NCBI RefSeq assembly: GCF_030127105.1
Contig: NZ_CP126164.1
Coordinates: 1-64,000, forward strand
Direction: 5' to 3'
Length of the DNA: 64,000 bases
Origin: Haloarcula pelagica
GTDB lineage: Archaea > Halobacteriota > Halobacteria > Halobacteriales > Haloarculaceae
Both the position numbers and the translations under genes were made by a program. The notes under the pieces are model-generated. The model saw nothing but the letters and a program-made list of their open reading frames with translations, did no database searches and was not told the DNA's origin. Below are positions 9,831 through 18,043 of this stretch, in pieces (within the stretch, counting starts at the first letter, position 1; each line of letters starts with the position of its first letter).

Positions 9831-10353
9831 CTTCAGTAATTGGGATAGCGTGAGGCCATGGAGTCCAAAGTTGGTCTTCGCTAAAGGTCATATCATGGCC
9901 GTCGAAATCTTTCTGATAGGCCCAGTAGACTGTGTAGCCCGCCCAGAGCACCTCACTCGATATAGCATCTACTTGTTTATCATCATTCGTTGGCCGGAAC
10001 TCGACGGCAATGCCATTCCCGTACGGAAACTCGGGACTTTCGAAGGTTGCAAGGACATCAGCAGTATGCTCTATCCTTGGGATCGGTTTTTCGTGGGCAA
10101 CAGACGCCGACGGAAAATTCTCCCTGAGCTTCATTGCCGCCACGGTCTTCATTTTTGCTTGAGCAGAAGATTCTCCCGGACACTTCGACCCCACAGGATG
10201 AAAGAAATGCTGTGCAACAAAGTTACCACGATTATAATGGGAGCTTCGAACGCGCAGATTGCACTCACACAGTGGGCACAGGACCGGATCATTTACCCCG
10301 ACGTCGAGCGGAAGGACACGATCTCCGTCGAGATTCATTGCTAGATAGGGCAT
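9766..10353 (-). CDS. CoiA-like zinc-finger/nuclease protein
   Basis: 195 residues resembling the CoiA family of putative PD-(D/E)XK nucleases. An N-terminal CPLCEC motif begins a zinc-binding segment that continues through FVAQHFFHPVGSKCPGES and a Lys-rich helix (QAKMKTVAAMKLR). Next comes HTADVLATFE, then GIAVEFRPTNDD, giving the Asp and Glu-x-Arg spacing expected of the nuclease core. Bacterial CoiA acts on incoming DNA in competence; the role in archaea is unknown. It starts at ATG 10353, and an internal ATG at 10338 is also possible. It overlaps the following unknown gene by 65 bases. Confidence 0.6.
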   Translation of the reverse strand: MPYLAMNLDGDRVLPLDVGVNDPVLCPLCECNLRVRSSHYNRGNFVAQHFFHPVGSKCPGESSAQAKMKTVAAMKLRENFPSASVAHEKPIPRIEHTADVLATFESPEFPYGNGIAVEFRPTNDDKQVDAISSEVLWAGYTVYWAYQKDFDGHDMTFSEDQLWTPWPHAIPITEDVDGYSEVVHQAAETRLPRCG

Positions 10354-10748
10354 TTCAATCGGTGACGAAGGTCTCTCTTCGCAAACTAGTACGTGATACG
10401 ACGATAAATACAGAATAGACTCTTCAGGTCCAGAACCTCATGATATCCACACATACGCACTATCAGGAATCCTCGCCAGATTGGCTATAGCTCAACTCGG
10501 ATGAGAAGGCGACTTCACACTCACGTCCACCCGCACCGATAGTCAAACACCCTCCAATGGTGCAGCTATCGTCGAAGCACCCTCCTAAAGGCTCGAAAAT
10601 GATTTGCTCATTTTCTGCGGGTCAGACTTGATGAGTATGCTTGTCGCTATAGTATATCGATGGCTGAGGTATATATCAGTACCTGCCAACCTCTCGTTAC
10701 TGATATTCACCAGAAGCGGTGTGGGTAGCAAGCGAAATATGTTCAAAG
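10354..10748. other. Intergenic region, nothing recognised
   Basis: About 395 bases. The direction of flanking genes (both minus strand) places the promoter of the CoiA-like gene here. Short A/T-rich stretches near 10650-10690 are the only notable composition; no repeats or RNA genes were recognised. Confidence 0.4.
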
Positions 10749-11183
10749 CTATCGATCGCGCTGATTCAAAACAATCTCCTCCAGATCGTCATGATCTAGA
10801 CCGGCCTTGATGAGACCTTCAAAGAAGTGTTTGTGCTTCTCGATTTCTTCTTTACCGTCAATCATCAGCTGGCCATTGATTTTCCGGTATCGGTCGTCGA
10901 CTTTCTCCACCAGATCCTCTGAGATGTAAATCGCAGTATGCGGCCTCGACCGTCTGGTATCAGTATCCGATGAGTCAGAATCACCGGTGTCCTGGCTGTC
11001 CGATTCACTGTTTTTCGCCGAGGTCTCGGCTGTCTCCTCTGCTTTTACCCCTTCTGTATTATCCAGGTTATCCGTAGTATCCGAAGACGCTGTCTCGTTG
11101 CCCGTCGGTGAGTCCGCATCCTCGTCACTGCTCTGAGGTTTATGCTCCTCAAACCGGTCCATCAGTGGGTTATCGTCGCTCAT
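10749..11183 (-). CDS. Partition partner of ParA with C-terminal ribbon-helix-helix-like domain
   Basis: A 144-residue protein. Residues about 8-85 are Asp/Ser/Glu/Thr-rich and disordered, followed by a compact C-terminal part with TAIYISEDLVEKVDDRYRK and a second helix EKHKHFFEGLIKAGL. A strand then two helices is the pattern of ribbon-helix-helix DNA-binding proteins. Its ATG (11183) overlaps the stop of parA, and 9-bp phased repeats lie upstream of parA. By analogy with delta-omega and other ParA/small centromere-binding-protein systems, I infer that it binds these repeats and recruits ParA. It is not a canonical ParB. Confidence 0.7.
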   Translation of the reverse strand: MSDDNPLMDRFEEHKPQSSDEDADSPTGNETASSDTTDNLDNTEGVKAEETAETSAKNSESDSQDTGDSDSSDTDTRRSRPHTAIYISEDLVEKVDDRYRKINGQLMIDGKEEIEKHKHFFEGLIKAGLDHDDLEEIVLNQRDR

Positions 11184-11989
11184 TGGTACTGCTCCAGGTG
11201 ATCTGCGATACGGTCGTACGCTGCGATCACATCCTGCTGAGGACCGTCGTCCCATGGGTATCCAGCATCTTCAGGGTCGTATTCGAATATCGATGTCCGA
11301 TATTCTATCGCGTGTTCCACGACGTCGCGTTCAGGAACATCGAAAACATGGTCTTCACCAAAGGTCTCGAAGAACCACTCCTCGACTTCACGAGCTACAT
11401 TACCTTGAGACGGAACTTCATTGAGTACGGCTCCAAGCGTCGTGATACTGTACTGGTCGAATTTCGCCTCGATTGTATCTATCTCCTCGAACAGTATCTC
11501 GAGACTGTCTCGCGCAATCGTATTGGGATGACTCGGGAACAGGACGTTTTCAGCTGCTATTAGTGCCCCATCAGAGAGTGGGCCGAGGTTCGGCGGACTG
11601 TCAATGACGATGAAATCGTAATCTGTGTCCAGCCTATCTACGGCCTTTCGCAAAGATTCGTGACCACCAGCTTCGGAGTACAGGTATTTTTCGAGGTTGA
11701 AGTTCTTGAGGTGGCTTGGGACGATATCGAACTCTGCAGAGTCGATAATTAACCGGTCTAAATCATCATACGTGAGATCGCCCATATCGCTGAGAACGTC
11801 AAACAACGCAAACTCACCAGACCGGTACTCCTCTCGAAGCCCCATTTTGAGTGTTGCACCCCCTTGTGGGTCAGCGTCGACGACGAGAACATCGTGGCCT
11901 CTGGCATTCAGCGCCCCTGCGGTATTGATACTGGTAGTCGACTTTCCAACGCCGCCCTTCTGCATTGATATTGTAACTCTAAACGTCAT
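11180..11989 (-). CDS. parA: ParA family partition ATPase
   Basis: A 269-residue ParA/Soj-type deviant Walker ATPase. The Walker A box KGGVGKSTT is at residues 11-19, the Asp-rich Walker A' region reads VLVVDADPQGGAT, and Walker B is DFIVIDSPPNLGPLS. It segregates low-copy replicons by forming ATP-dependent gradients over the nucleoid, working with a centromere-binding partner. That partner gene overlaps its stop codon by 4 bases. The start ATG at 11989 lies about 20 bases from the first block of 9-bp repeats, so its own promoter is probably covered by the partition complex and autoregulated. Confidence 0.92.
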   Translation of the reverse strand: MTFRVTISMQKGGVGKSTTSINTAGALNARGHDVLVVDADPQGGATLKMGLREEYRSGEFALFDVLSDMGDLTYDDLDRLIIDSAEFDIVPSHLKNFNLEKYLYSEAGGHESLRKAVDRLDTDYDFIVIDSPPNLGPLSDGALIAAENVLFPSHPNTIARDSLEILFEEIDTIEAKFDQYSITTLGAVLNEVPSQGNVAREVEEWFFETFGEDHVFDVPERDVVEHAIEYRTSIFEYDPEDAGYPWDDGPQQDVIAAYDRIADHLEQYQ

Positions 11990-12000
11990 GGATTGTTTGT

Positions 12001-12304
12001 ATTAGTCATATTATCCGGATTATCCGTCTTATCCGACCTATCCGTGTTATCTACATTATCTCTCTGGAACAGGCAATCTTATAAAATTATGTCAGACACA
12101 GTATTTACGGAGTGTTTAGCGTTCTAAGGGAACTTTGGCCATACCGGATTATACGGATAATACGTATGTGGGAGGACTCTGTAGCAGGGTGAAATACGGA
12201 TAATCCATATAATCCAAGTAATCAAGATAATCCGTCAGCCCACATGTCGAGGACAACTTGGATTATCTGGATAATCCGTATAATCTAGTTAACATCAGTA
12301 ATCC
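12001..12304. repeat. 9-bp phased repeats, probable centromere and parA operator
   Basis: Four blocks of 9-bp direct repeats share a TTATCC / GGATAA core. Block A, 12010-12063, has six consecutive units (consensus NTTATCCGN), possibly seven with 12001-12009. A pair occupies 12145-12162 (CGGATTATA, CGGATAATA). Block B, 12198-12233, has four units ending in AATCC. Block C, 12260-12304, has five units, of which the fourth is degenerate. Blocks differ in orientation. Regular 9-bp phasing next to parA is typical of binding arrays for small ribbon-helix-helix centromere proteins. It could also serve as replication iterons, but no initiator gene is visible nearby. Confidence 0.8.
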
Positions 12305-12357
12305 CGATTTCTGCGGATTCTCCGTACAATCCACTTGAGGCCCAAAAAAGACGGAAT

Positions 12358-13578
12358 CTACTCAGTAGAATCTTGATTATCCGATTGTGGGGCTTCGTCG
12401 AAGGCTTCAGCAGCGAGATCAGCGAGCTCTCCGGCCTCGATATGTGAGTAGTGCTCACGGACAACCTGTTCAGAGTTGTCCAGCAGTCGGGCAGCTTCAC
12501 CATGTCCGTATTTTCGGACCATTACTTCGCCAGCCGCTCGACGAGCCCCATGGGGAGCGAGATATCCGTGGGTGTCATCGTCTAATTCAATTCCCGCTCG
12601 GTCAGTGAGACGCTTCATGACGTCGCGACCGCCATGCGTCGTCATCGCGGAGGGTGCTACCCCGTACTCGGCACAGAGTTCTATCATCGAGATTTCACCT
12701 TCAGAGACCTTTTCAAGGCGTATTTCTTCTATTTCTTCGGTATCATACCCTCTCTCCAGTAGACTGTTAGAGAAGTCCTGAACGAGCGTTGAATACGAGA
12801 GCGAAGGGAAGACAGGCCAATCATCAGATGGTGGGTCCAGAATCTGATTCAACCGTTCCAGAGACGGTACAGCGGGTTCTGGAAGTGCTCGGTCATCCCA
12901 CCGCTGCTTCTTCGCGAGCACCTGGAGACTGTTATCCGCAAGCGAAAGGTCGGACCATCGTAGGCCATCTCGACCACGGCGGCCGTCGTCGACGTCAGCA
13001 AGAATCTCGGCACCGCGAACACCGGAAAAGCAGAGCAAATTGACCAATGCTCGGTTTCGGCCGTCTTTGATCGCGGCTTTGCGGTCATCACTGATAGCGT
13101 CGATCGCGTTGTGCGCCTGCTCGTCGACATATGAGAGCAACTGTTCCCGGTGCTCACGGGACCACGCCTGTTGCTCACCCGATTTTCGTCCCGTATCTTC
13201 TGGCAGCGGTTCCTTGGCCCGAGTGCGCTGGGCGGGGTTCTCTGCAAGGTGTCCTTCCCGAGCTGCCCATCCCAAGAAGCCCGAAACGTGCGCGTAGTAG
13301 TTCTTGATGGTACCTTCAGCCCAGCCCTGACGAGAGAGGTATCGAGCGTACTCACGAAGGTCAGCGACAGATAGCTCCTCAAAAGTTGCAGGAGAACCGG
13401 GCCGGCCAGAGAGAAACTCCAGGAATCGGTCTATCTCACGCTCCGCGTGTCGTCGATAGTTTCCACTCTCGCCGTCCCGCCCCTTTCCCTTGTCGAGCAA
13501 ATAGTCCTCGACCACGGAGGAGATGGCGATGGCACCCGTCTCAGTATCGCCGGACCCCGTGTTTGGCTTAGATGGCAT
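12358..13578 (-). CDS. Tyrosine recombinase (XerC/D-like integrase/resolvase)
   Basis: 406 residues. An N-terminal SAM-like domain (about 15-125) contains DRFLEFLSGRP and GTIKNYYAHVSGFLGWA. The catalytic domain (about 150-390) contains FSGVRGAEIL with the first Arg (near 187), LAKKQR with the Lys, HGARRAAG with the His-x-x-Arg box (near 343) and REHYSHIEAG with the nucleophilic Tyr (near 376). Such enzymes resolve plasmid dimers or integrate elements. It sits between the centromere-like repeats and a 13-6-13 inverted repeat at 13717-13748, which has the geometry of a core site. A segment of about 40 residues before the His-x-x-Arg box is longer than in bacterial Xer proteins. Confidence 0.88.
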   Translation of the reverse strand: MPSKPNTGSGDTETGAIAISSVVEDYLLDKGKGRDGESGNYRRHAEREIDRFLEFLSGRPGSPATFEELSVADLREYARYLSRQGWAEGTIKNYYAHVSGFLGWAAREGHLAENPAQRTRAKEPLPEDTGRKSGEQQAWSREHREQLLSYVDEQAHNAIDAISDDRKAAIKDGRNRALVNLLCFSGVRGAEILADVDDGRRGRDGLRWSDLSLADNSLQVLAKKQRWDDRALPEPAVPSLERLNQILDPPSDDWPVFPSLSYSTLVQDFSNSLLERGYDTEEIEEIRLEKVSEGEISMIELCAEYGVAPSAMTTHGGRDVMKRLTDRAGIELDDDTHGYLAPHGARRAAGEVMVRKYGHGEAARLLDNSEQVVREHYSHIEAGELADLAAEAFDEAPQSDNQDSTE

Positions 13579-14057
13579 CAGTACGTCCTCCAGGAACAGC
13601 AGTGAACCGCTGCACCAGACCCGACAGAAGTGATCGGGTGATTTGATGGGGTTTACCCCAGGTTCTGGGCCGAGACATCGTGTTCGCGTTGGGGGACGGC
13701 GGCCGTCCTCAAAAAAGTGCTTACGTTTATTCGACTAAACGTAAGCACCTGTGCTCAAACGAGAATAGCTTGAATTCGGGCGTTTGAAGCTTTTAAACAG
13801 TGAATTTTGGCTCAACAATCACATAATAAACTATATATCGCGATACTATTTTCTGGATCACAGGTGATCACTAGTTTCACGAACAAACAGCAGAGAGGTG
13901 ACTCCTACAGTATATTTACGACTATTTCAATAAGAAAATATATTGGGTAGAAAGGTTTCCTCGGTCAACGGCAGGCGAATACGGTTGAGAACAGCAAAAT
14001 AGCGAGTTTCAGAGAGTGTTGCCACTCACCACTAAGCACACCGAGAAGGAGTATCTT
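13579..14057. other. A/T-rich non-coding region between recombinase and transposase
   Basis: About 480 bases without a gene. The first 130 bases are upstream of the recombinase. A 32-bp inverted repeat is at 13717-13748. From 13780 to 13950 the sequence is unusually A/T-rich for the window, and could include an origin or simply old insertion debris. A short hairpin (GAAGGAGTATCTTC) lies at about 14045-14058, at the end of the transposase gene. Confidence 0.5.
13717..13748. other. dif-like recombination core site (13-6-13 inverted repeat)
   Basis: Perfect 13-bp arms (GTGCTTACGTTTA at 13717-13729 and its complement at 13736-13748) flank a 6-bp centre, TTCGAC. Tyrosine-recombinase core sites such as dif have 11-13-bp inverted arms around a 6-8-bp crossover region. 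This site is 139 bases upstream of the recombinase start. A transcription hairpin is the main alternative, but no U-tract follows it. Confidence 0.55.
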
Positions 14058-16121
14058 CTAATCTGGCGGGTCCAAGCCGGCGTAATCCTTCGCTATCGTC
14101 AGGAACAGGTCAGCTGTAACCAAGGGCTTGAAGCGGAACTCAGAGTCTGCCAATAACTCCAACTTCACCAGCAGATCCACTAATCGCCAAGCATTGTACA
14201 TGGTGCAGGCGTAGAGAAAATTGAAGAAGCGGTACTCAAACTTCATCGACATCGTCCGAACACGGAACCGCTTAATCTGCTTGAAGCCGTTCTCAATCCC
14301 CCACCTGTACTTGTACTTCCGAATGATTCGACTCACCATGTGAGCCTTCTCGACCTCGGAAAGGCTTTCACTGTCATCTGGTGGTTGTAGGTCCGGGTGG
14401 TTCGTCTCGAACAGCAGGTACAAGCGCGTGTCTTCATCGTTCCCCGGCAGTCTCCGCTCTTCTTCCTCCTCACGGATTTCCTCAATCAGGTCACCGAACA
14501 TGCGACCGGCGCTCTCTTCATCCTCTTCGGTAGCTTCTGCGAAGTCTGAAAGCAGTCCTTCACGATACTCGTTGCTGTCCTGCGACTCGTCCTCCTGTTT
14601 TGACTCCTGTTCCTCATCATCAGAATCGTCGGCAGTCCGTTTCGCTTTCATCGCAGGCACGTACACGGATTTGCGTGCGGGCGCGTCCTGACCGGCTTCT
14701 ACACCTGTTTCCGTAGATTCCTCTGTGAAGTCCGTGAGAGTTGTCCGGGCAGGGGTGTTATCGCTGCTACTGTCTTCCTCTTGCTCGATGTGAACGAGCT
14801 TGCCCTGCCGGCGAAGGCGGGTACACGTTGCTCGTTCACTCGTATGCATCATTCCAGGATTCAGGTAGTAGACACCGCGGTCTTCGCACACGTCCTTCAC
14901 GGGGTCGTGGGCGAATTCCCGGTCCATCATGACCATCTCAATGTCGATCATGTCTGTTGCCTTCGACAGCAATTCATCGACGATAGCTGCACGAGACAGT
15001 CCACGGGAGACGGGAATTGCGTCTAGAACCAAGGGGACATCTAACCCGACAATCTGGATGCTCGCCCATTGGAAGTGCAGGTCCGGCAGGTCATCCTCAT
15101 CCTTGCCTTTCTCCTTGTACCCGAGAAGCCACGTATTCGCCAGTCCGTCCTCATCGAATTCTAACTCCGTGTTTTCCCGGTACGGGTTCGATTTCGTAAT
15201 ATCGATACTCGCCAGGACACCTCCTACGAGTTCGGAATCTCGTCGTGCACGCTCAATGAGCGCTTCCGTCGTATCTCGGTGCATCTGCCGGGCTTCTTCC
15301 GGATTTATCTTCTGTATGTGGTGACGGTGAGTGCTTCCCGTCTGAACACGGTCGCGTGTGGTTTCGGCTGCGAAGTTCCGCGTCCCGTCTTCGGCATACA
15401 TCTCCGCACGAGAACCCATGTATGCGTGACTCTCCCAAAACGCATTCTCGTGAACCTCGGCATTATCTCCTCGGGAGAGTGAGTAGTTCTCTGTCAGCAT
15501 CGGCTTCGCGTGCTCCCACACTTCCCGAGTGTTGGCTATTGTCCGGTCTCGAACCGTCGAATCGTCCTGCTCGACGTCACCCGGGTCATCCACACTCGGG
15601 TCAGGGTGAAACACTTCCTCTGGCGCGGGAACATCGTTCTCCCGCGCGACGTTCACGAGTACCTGCCCAATAGTCCAGATGACTCGCTTGTGATCGAGTT
15701 CAAGCCGGCTGTCGTTCCAGACACGCCACAGCGTCGATTTCGAGGCACAGCCATCCTCGAAGCCGAGAGACTCGACGAGTTCAGGCTCATCCTCAAGATA
15801 CTCAATAAGGTTTGTCTCGCCGCTCCAGCCTTTGACAATCCGAAGGAGATGGGCTCTTAGCAACGCTTGGGGTTCTTTCTTGTCGTGCCAGGTGGTGATG
15901 TCATATCCGAACTTCCACGGGTTGAGCGGCAGATAGCAGATCGCCTCTTCGAGGTCATTATGCTCTGAATGGGCAAACCATTCCTCGATGAATGCAGCAG
16001 CATCCCACGCAAGCGGCCAGGGGTCATTCACCGTATCGTGGTTGTCAGAGTACGGCCACTCTCGGTGCGACGCGCTCAGCGCATCGAGCACCGCTTGTTC
16101 AGTAGCGGGGGTGGCCGTCAT
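14058..16121 (-). CDS. DDE (IS4-like) transposase with acidic insertion
   Basis: A 687-residue transposase. Catalytic-triad candidates are Asp in LASIDITKSNPYRE, Asp in VMMDREFAHD and Glu in KYKYRWGIENGFKQIKRF; the last is the YREK-type signature of IS4-related enzymes. Between the second Asp and the Glu lies a long low-complexity acidic stretch (Asp/Glu/Ser), which accounts for the large size. The N-terminal 180 residues read like a DNA-binding region. It starts at ATG 16121 and is divergent from a winged-helix gene, with matching palindromes between them. I could not find convincing terminal inverted repeats, so element boundaries are open. It appears intact. Confidence 0.8.
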   Translation of the reverse strand: MTATPATEQAVLDALSASHREWPYSDNHDTVNDPWPLAWDAAAFIEEWFAHSEHNDLEEAICYLPLNPWKFGYDITTWHDKKEPQALLRAHLLRIVKGWSGETNLIEYLEDEPELVESLGFEDGCASKSTLWRVWNDSRLELDHKRVIWTIGQVLVNVARENDVPAPEEVFHPDPSVDDPGDVEQDDSTVRDRTIANTREVWEHAKPMLTENYSLSRGDNAEVHENAFWESHAYMGSRAEMYAEDGTRNFAAETTRDRVQTGSTHRHHIQKINPEEARQMHRDTTEALIERARRDSELVGGVLASIDITKSNPYRENTELEFDEDGLANTWLLGYKEKGKDEDDLPDLHFQWASIQIVGLDVPLVLDAIPVSRGLSRAAIVDELLSKATDMIDIEMVMMDREFAHDPVKDVCEDRGVYYLNPGMMHTSERATCTRLRRQGKLVHIEQEEDSSSDNTPARTTLTDFTEESTETGVEAGQDAPARKSVYVPAMKAKRTADDSDDEEQESKQEDESQDSNEYREGLLSDFAEATEEDEESAGRMFGDLIEEIREEEEERRLPGNDEDTRLYLLFETNHPDLQPPDDSESLSEVEKAHMVSRIIRKYKYRWGIENGFKQIKRFRVRTMSMKFEYRFFNFLYACTMYNAWRLVDLLVKLELLADSEFRFKPLVTADLFLTIAKDYAGLDPPD

Positions 16122-16136
16122 GTGTCGCGTACTCTA

Positions 16137-16157
16137 AATACTTTGATTCGAAGTATT
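16137..16157. promoter_or_regulatory. Palindromic operator-like site 1
   Basis: The arms AATACTT and AAGTATT surround the core ACTTTGATTCGAAGT, which matches site 2 at 16251 except for two bases. It lies 16 bases upstream of the transposase start, where a repressor would block initiation. Confidence 0.6.
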
Positions 16158-16250
16158 AGGTCCGGGCGTGTTGTTTCCATATTTCCGGATAGAGCTGCGT
16201 ATAGGGTGGATAAACGCCCATCTCAGGCAGTAGAGTTCAATTTTCGACTG

Positions 16251-16265
16251 ACTTTGAATCAAAGT
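16251..16265. promoter_or_regulatory. Palindromic operator-like site 2
   Basis: ACTTTGAATCAAAGT is a perfect 7-bp-arm palindrome around a single centre base. It sits about 80 bases upstream of the winged-helix gene and 130 upstream of the transposase. The shared consensus with site 1 (ACTTTGAWTCRAAGT) suggests one dimeric regulator, probably the adjacent winged-helix protein. Confidence 0.6.
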
Positions 16266-16343
16266 ATAAATCCGAATGAAGTGCCATTCGGAAAGAGAAG
16301 GAAGTTTGACTATGACGGGGGATTGAGTTCAACAGTATCGGGC

Positions 16344-16820
16344 ATGGTAGACACGCTTAGGGAGTACTTCGAGTTGCGCGGTGGGATTGGGCTACTCGTC
16401 GTGTTGAAAGGTGATGCAAAGAGATTCAAAGACCTGGCCGACCGGCTACACATCAGCTCTTCAACGCTGACGAAACGGATTGGCGAAGCGAAAGATTACG
16501 GGCTTATAACACCCGAAATCGACAATAAGGAAACCTCTGTGAATAATCGGTATCGACTCACCGAGCGTGGGCAGTACGTAGTTACGAAGATGGAGCGGAT
16601 GAACATCATTCACGCGTACCGGACGATGCTGGATATGCAGGCACAAATCGAGGACGGAAAAACCGAGTTACTGGAGTGGGTGGAACTTGATGAGACGAAA
16701 GAAGAATTGGCCAGGCAGAGCGATAGCGACCCATACGTTGACCCATTCGGCAACGATGTGACAGAGTTCTCCAACGACGATGATGATCGTGACTACGATG
16801 AGTTCATGACGGAAGAATAA
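16344..16820 (+). CDS. Winged-helix regulator divergent from transposase
   Basis: A 158-residue protein with an HxlR/MarR-like winged helix at residues about 5-80. LRGGIGLLVVLKGDAKRF is followed by the helix-turn-helix LADRLHISSSTLTKRIGEAK and the wing NNRYRLTERGQYVVTKM. The C-terminal half is a helix and an acidic Asp-rich tail. I chose ATG 16344 because the frame upstream is open but has no family resemblance. Two palindromes in the divergent promoter region are likely its operators, which would make it a repressor of the transposase and of itself. Confidence 0.75.
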   Translation: MVDTLREYFELRGGIGLLVVLKGDAKRFKDLADRLHISSSTLTKRIGEAKDYGLITPEIDNKETSVNNRYRLTERGQYVVTKMERMNIIHAYRTMLDMQAQIEDGKTELLEWVELDETKEELARQSDSDPYVDPFGNDVTEFSNDDDDRDYDEFMTEE

Positions 16821-16915
16821 TCCTCTAAAAGAATATGTTTCAAGTTGGATTAGCTGAACTAACCGCTCAGTAGGCCTGCGGATGTAATGGTTCGCTCCCG
16901 AAGAACGAGCGTGAA

Positions 16916-17257
16916 TTACGGCCAGTCGGCTGGTAACTTGTCGGCATTGTCGTCCAACAACTGGAGGAGCGGTGCGATGTCGTGGAAGTTCGGTCCCCGC
17001 CGAATCGTCTCCGCCTCGGGATTCCAGTCGATATACCCCTTCTCAGCCAGTTTGGGCAGGTGAGAATGGAGCAATTGCACTTCCAGCCGTTCGGGGCCGG
17101 CTTCATCTTCAGAGACGGGCGCGAACTGGTTCCGGGTGAATTCGGTTATCTCACATGGATTGTGGTCGGAGATGGCGACGAGGATTCGTCGGCGATACGG
17201 GTTCCGTAGGGCGTCGAACATCACGTTGAGTGACGCCGAGTCGATGTTTTGCGGCAT
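16916..17257 (-). CDS. DUF7344 winged-helix regulator
   Basis: 113 residues from ATG 17257. VMFDALRNPYRRRILVAIS, then LLHSHLPKLAEKGYIDWN, then RRGPNFHDIAPLLQLLDDNA give a complete DUF7344 protein, the best-preserved copy in the window. The frame is open upstream to 17497 and encodes a Cys/His-containing stretch (HCAFVPDDEGALEPVCRTC, then SSCGRH) that might be a zinc-binding extension. Its A/T-rich start region argues against it, so I use the internal start. It is divergent from the DUF7344 gene at 17585. Target unknown. Confidence 0.8.
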   Translation of the reverse strand: MPQNIDSASLNVMFDALRNPYRRRILVAISDHNPCEITEFTRNQFAPVSEDEAGPERLEVQLLHSHLPKLAEKGYIDWNPEAETIRRGPNFHDIAPLLQLLDDNADKLPADWP

Positions 17258-17584
17258 ACTGGTGGCTCGTAGTGCGGAACGCTGAGACTCGCTAATGCGT
17301 TCCGCGTGACGACCACACGAAGAAAAACGGGTGTATCTGCACGTCCGGCACACCGGTTCAAGCGCCCCTTCATCGTCAGGGACAAACGCACAGTGTGAAA
17401 CTGTTATTCCGTACAATAACTTGACACCGAGCGTATATAAAAATGGTGTAGACCAAGTGTTCTTATCCATGCTGGAAGCAGGGAACAAGTAAAACATTCA
17501 TTGTCTGAACCCGGCGATAATGCGCATAAGACCCGGGATTAATCTTGAAGGAAGGTTTATTGAGATTTGTTGTCAACTCGTTCC

Positions 17585-18043
17585 ATGGACGACGAGGATT
17601 TCGAAGGGACACAGTCGAACGCCTCGGACCATTTCATGACGGACTCAGGCAGTGACGCAAGCGGCGTACTGGAGCTCAACGAGGTGTTTGCCGCGCTCGG
17701 CCATCCACGTCGGCGGTACCTGATGTACACCCTTGTCAACGAAAGTACCGAGGAGACGCTCCCTAAGTTGGCGACCAAGATCGCTGCGTGGGAACAGGAC
17801 AAGACAGTCAACGAGGTAACGGACGATGAACGCCGCCGCGTCCATGCATCGTTGTATCACTCACACATTCCGAAACTCGCGGACCTCGGCGTTCTCGAAT
17901 ACAAAGAGGCGGATGACATAATCGTGAAGGCACTAAACACCGAACAGGTCCAGGCAGTCCTGAACGGGGCGGGCGCAGAACTCGATAGCCGACAAGAAAC
18001 GCACGCACAGCAACGAGACCCGGACACGGAGAAAGATGAATAA
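17585..18043 (+). CDS. DUF7344 winged-helix regulator
   Basis: 152 residues from ATG 17585 (TTG 17567 would add six). VFAALGHPRRRYLMYTLVN and SLYHSHIPKLADLGVLEYKE are the DUF7344 helix and recognition elements, separated by a longer acidic helical linker than in the sister genes. Its last 8 bases overlap the start of a HalOD1 gene, so the two are translationally coupled. A DUF7344/HalOD1 pair suggests a small regulatory unit in which HalOD1 modifies the regulator; this is inference from the arrangement. Confidence 0.8.
   Translation: MDDEDFEGTQSNASDHFMTDSGSDASGVLELNEVFAALGHPRRRYLMYTLVNESTEETLPKLATKIAAWEQDKTVNEVTDDERRRVHASLYHSHIPKLADLGVLEYKEADDIIVKALNTEQVQAVLNGAGAELDSRQETHAQQRDPDTEKDE

Noticed and set aside
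12001-12304. CRISPR array
   Set aside because: The repeats are only 9 bp and directly adjacent, without spacers; they fit a partition site instead.
14020-16850. Terminal inverted repeats of the large transposase element
   Set aside because: A weak AGAGT...CAC similarity between both sides is too short and imperfect to call. The element ends stay undefined.
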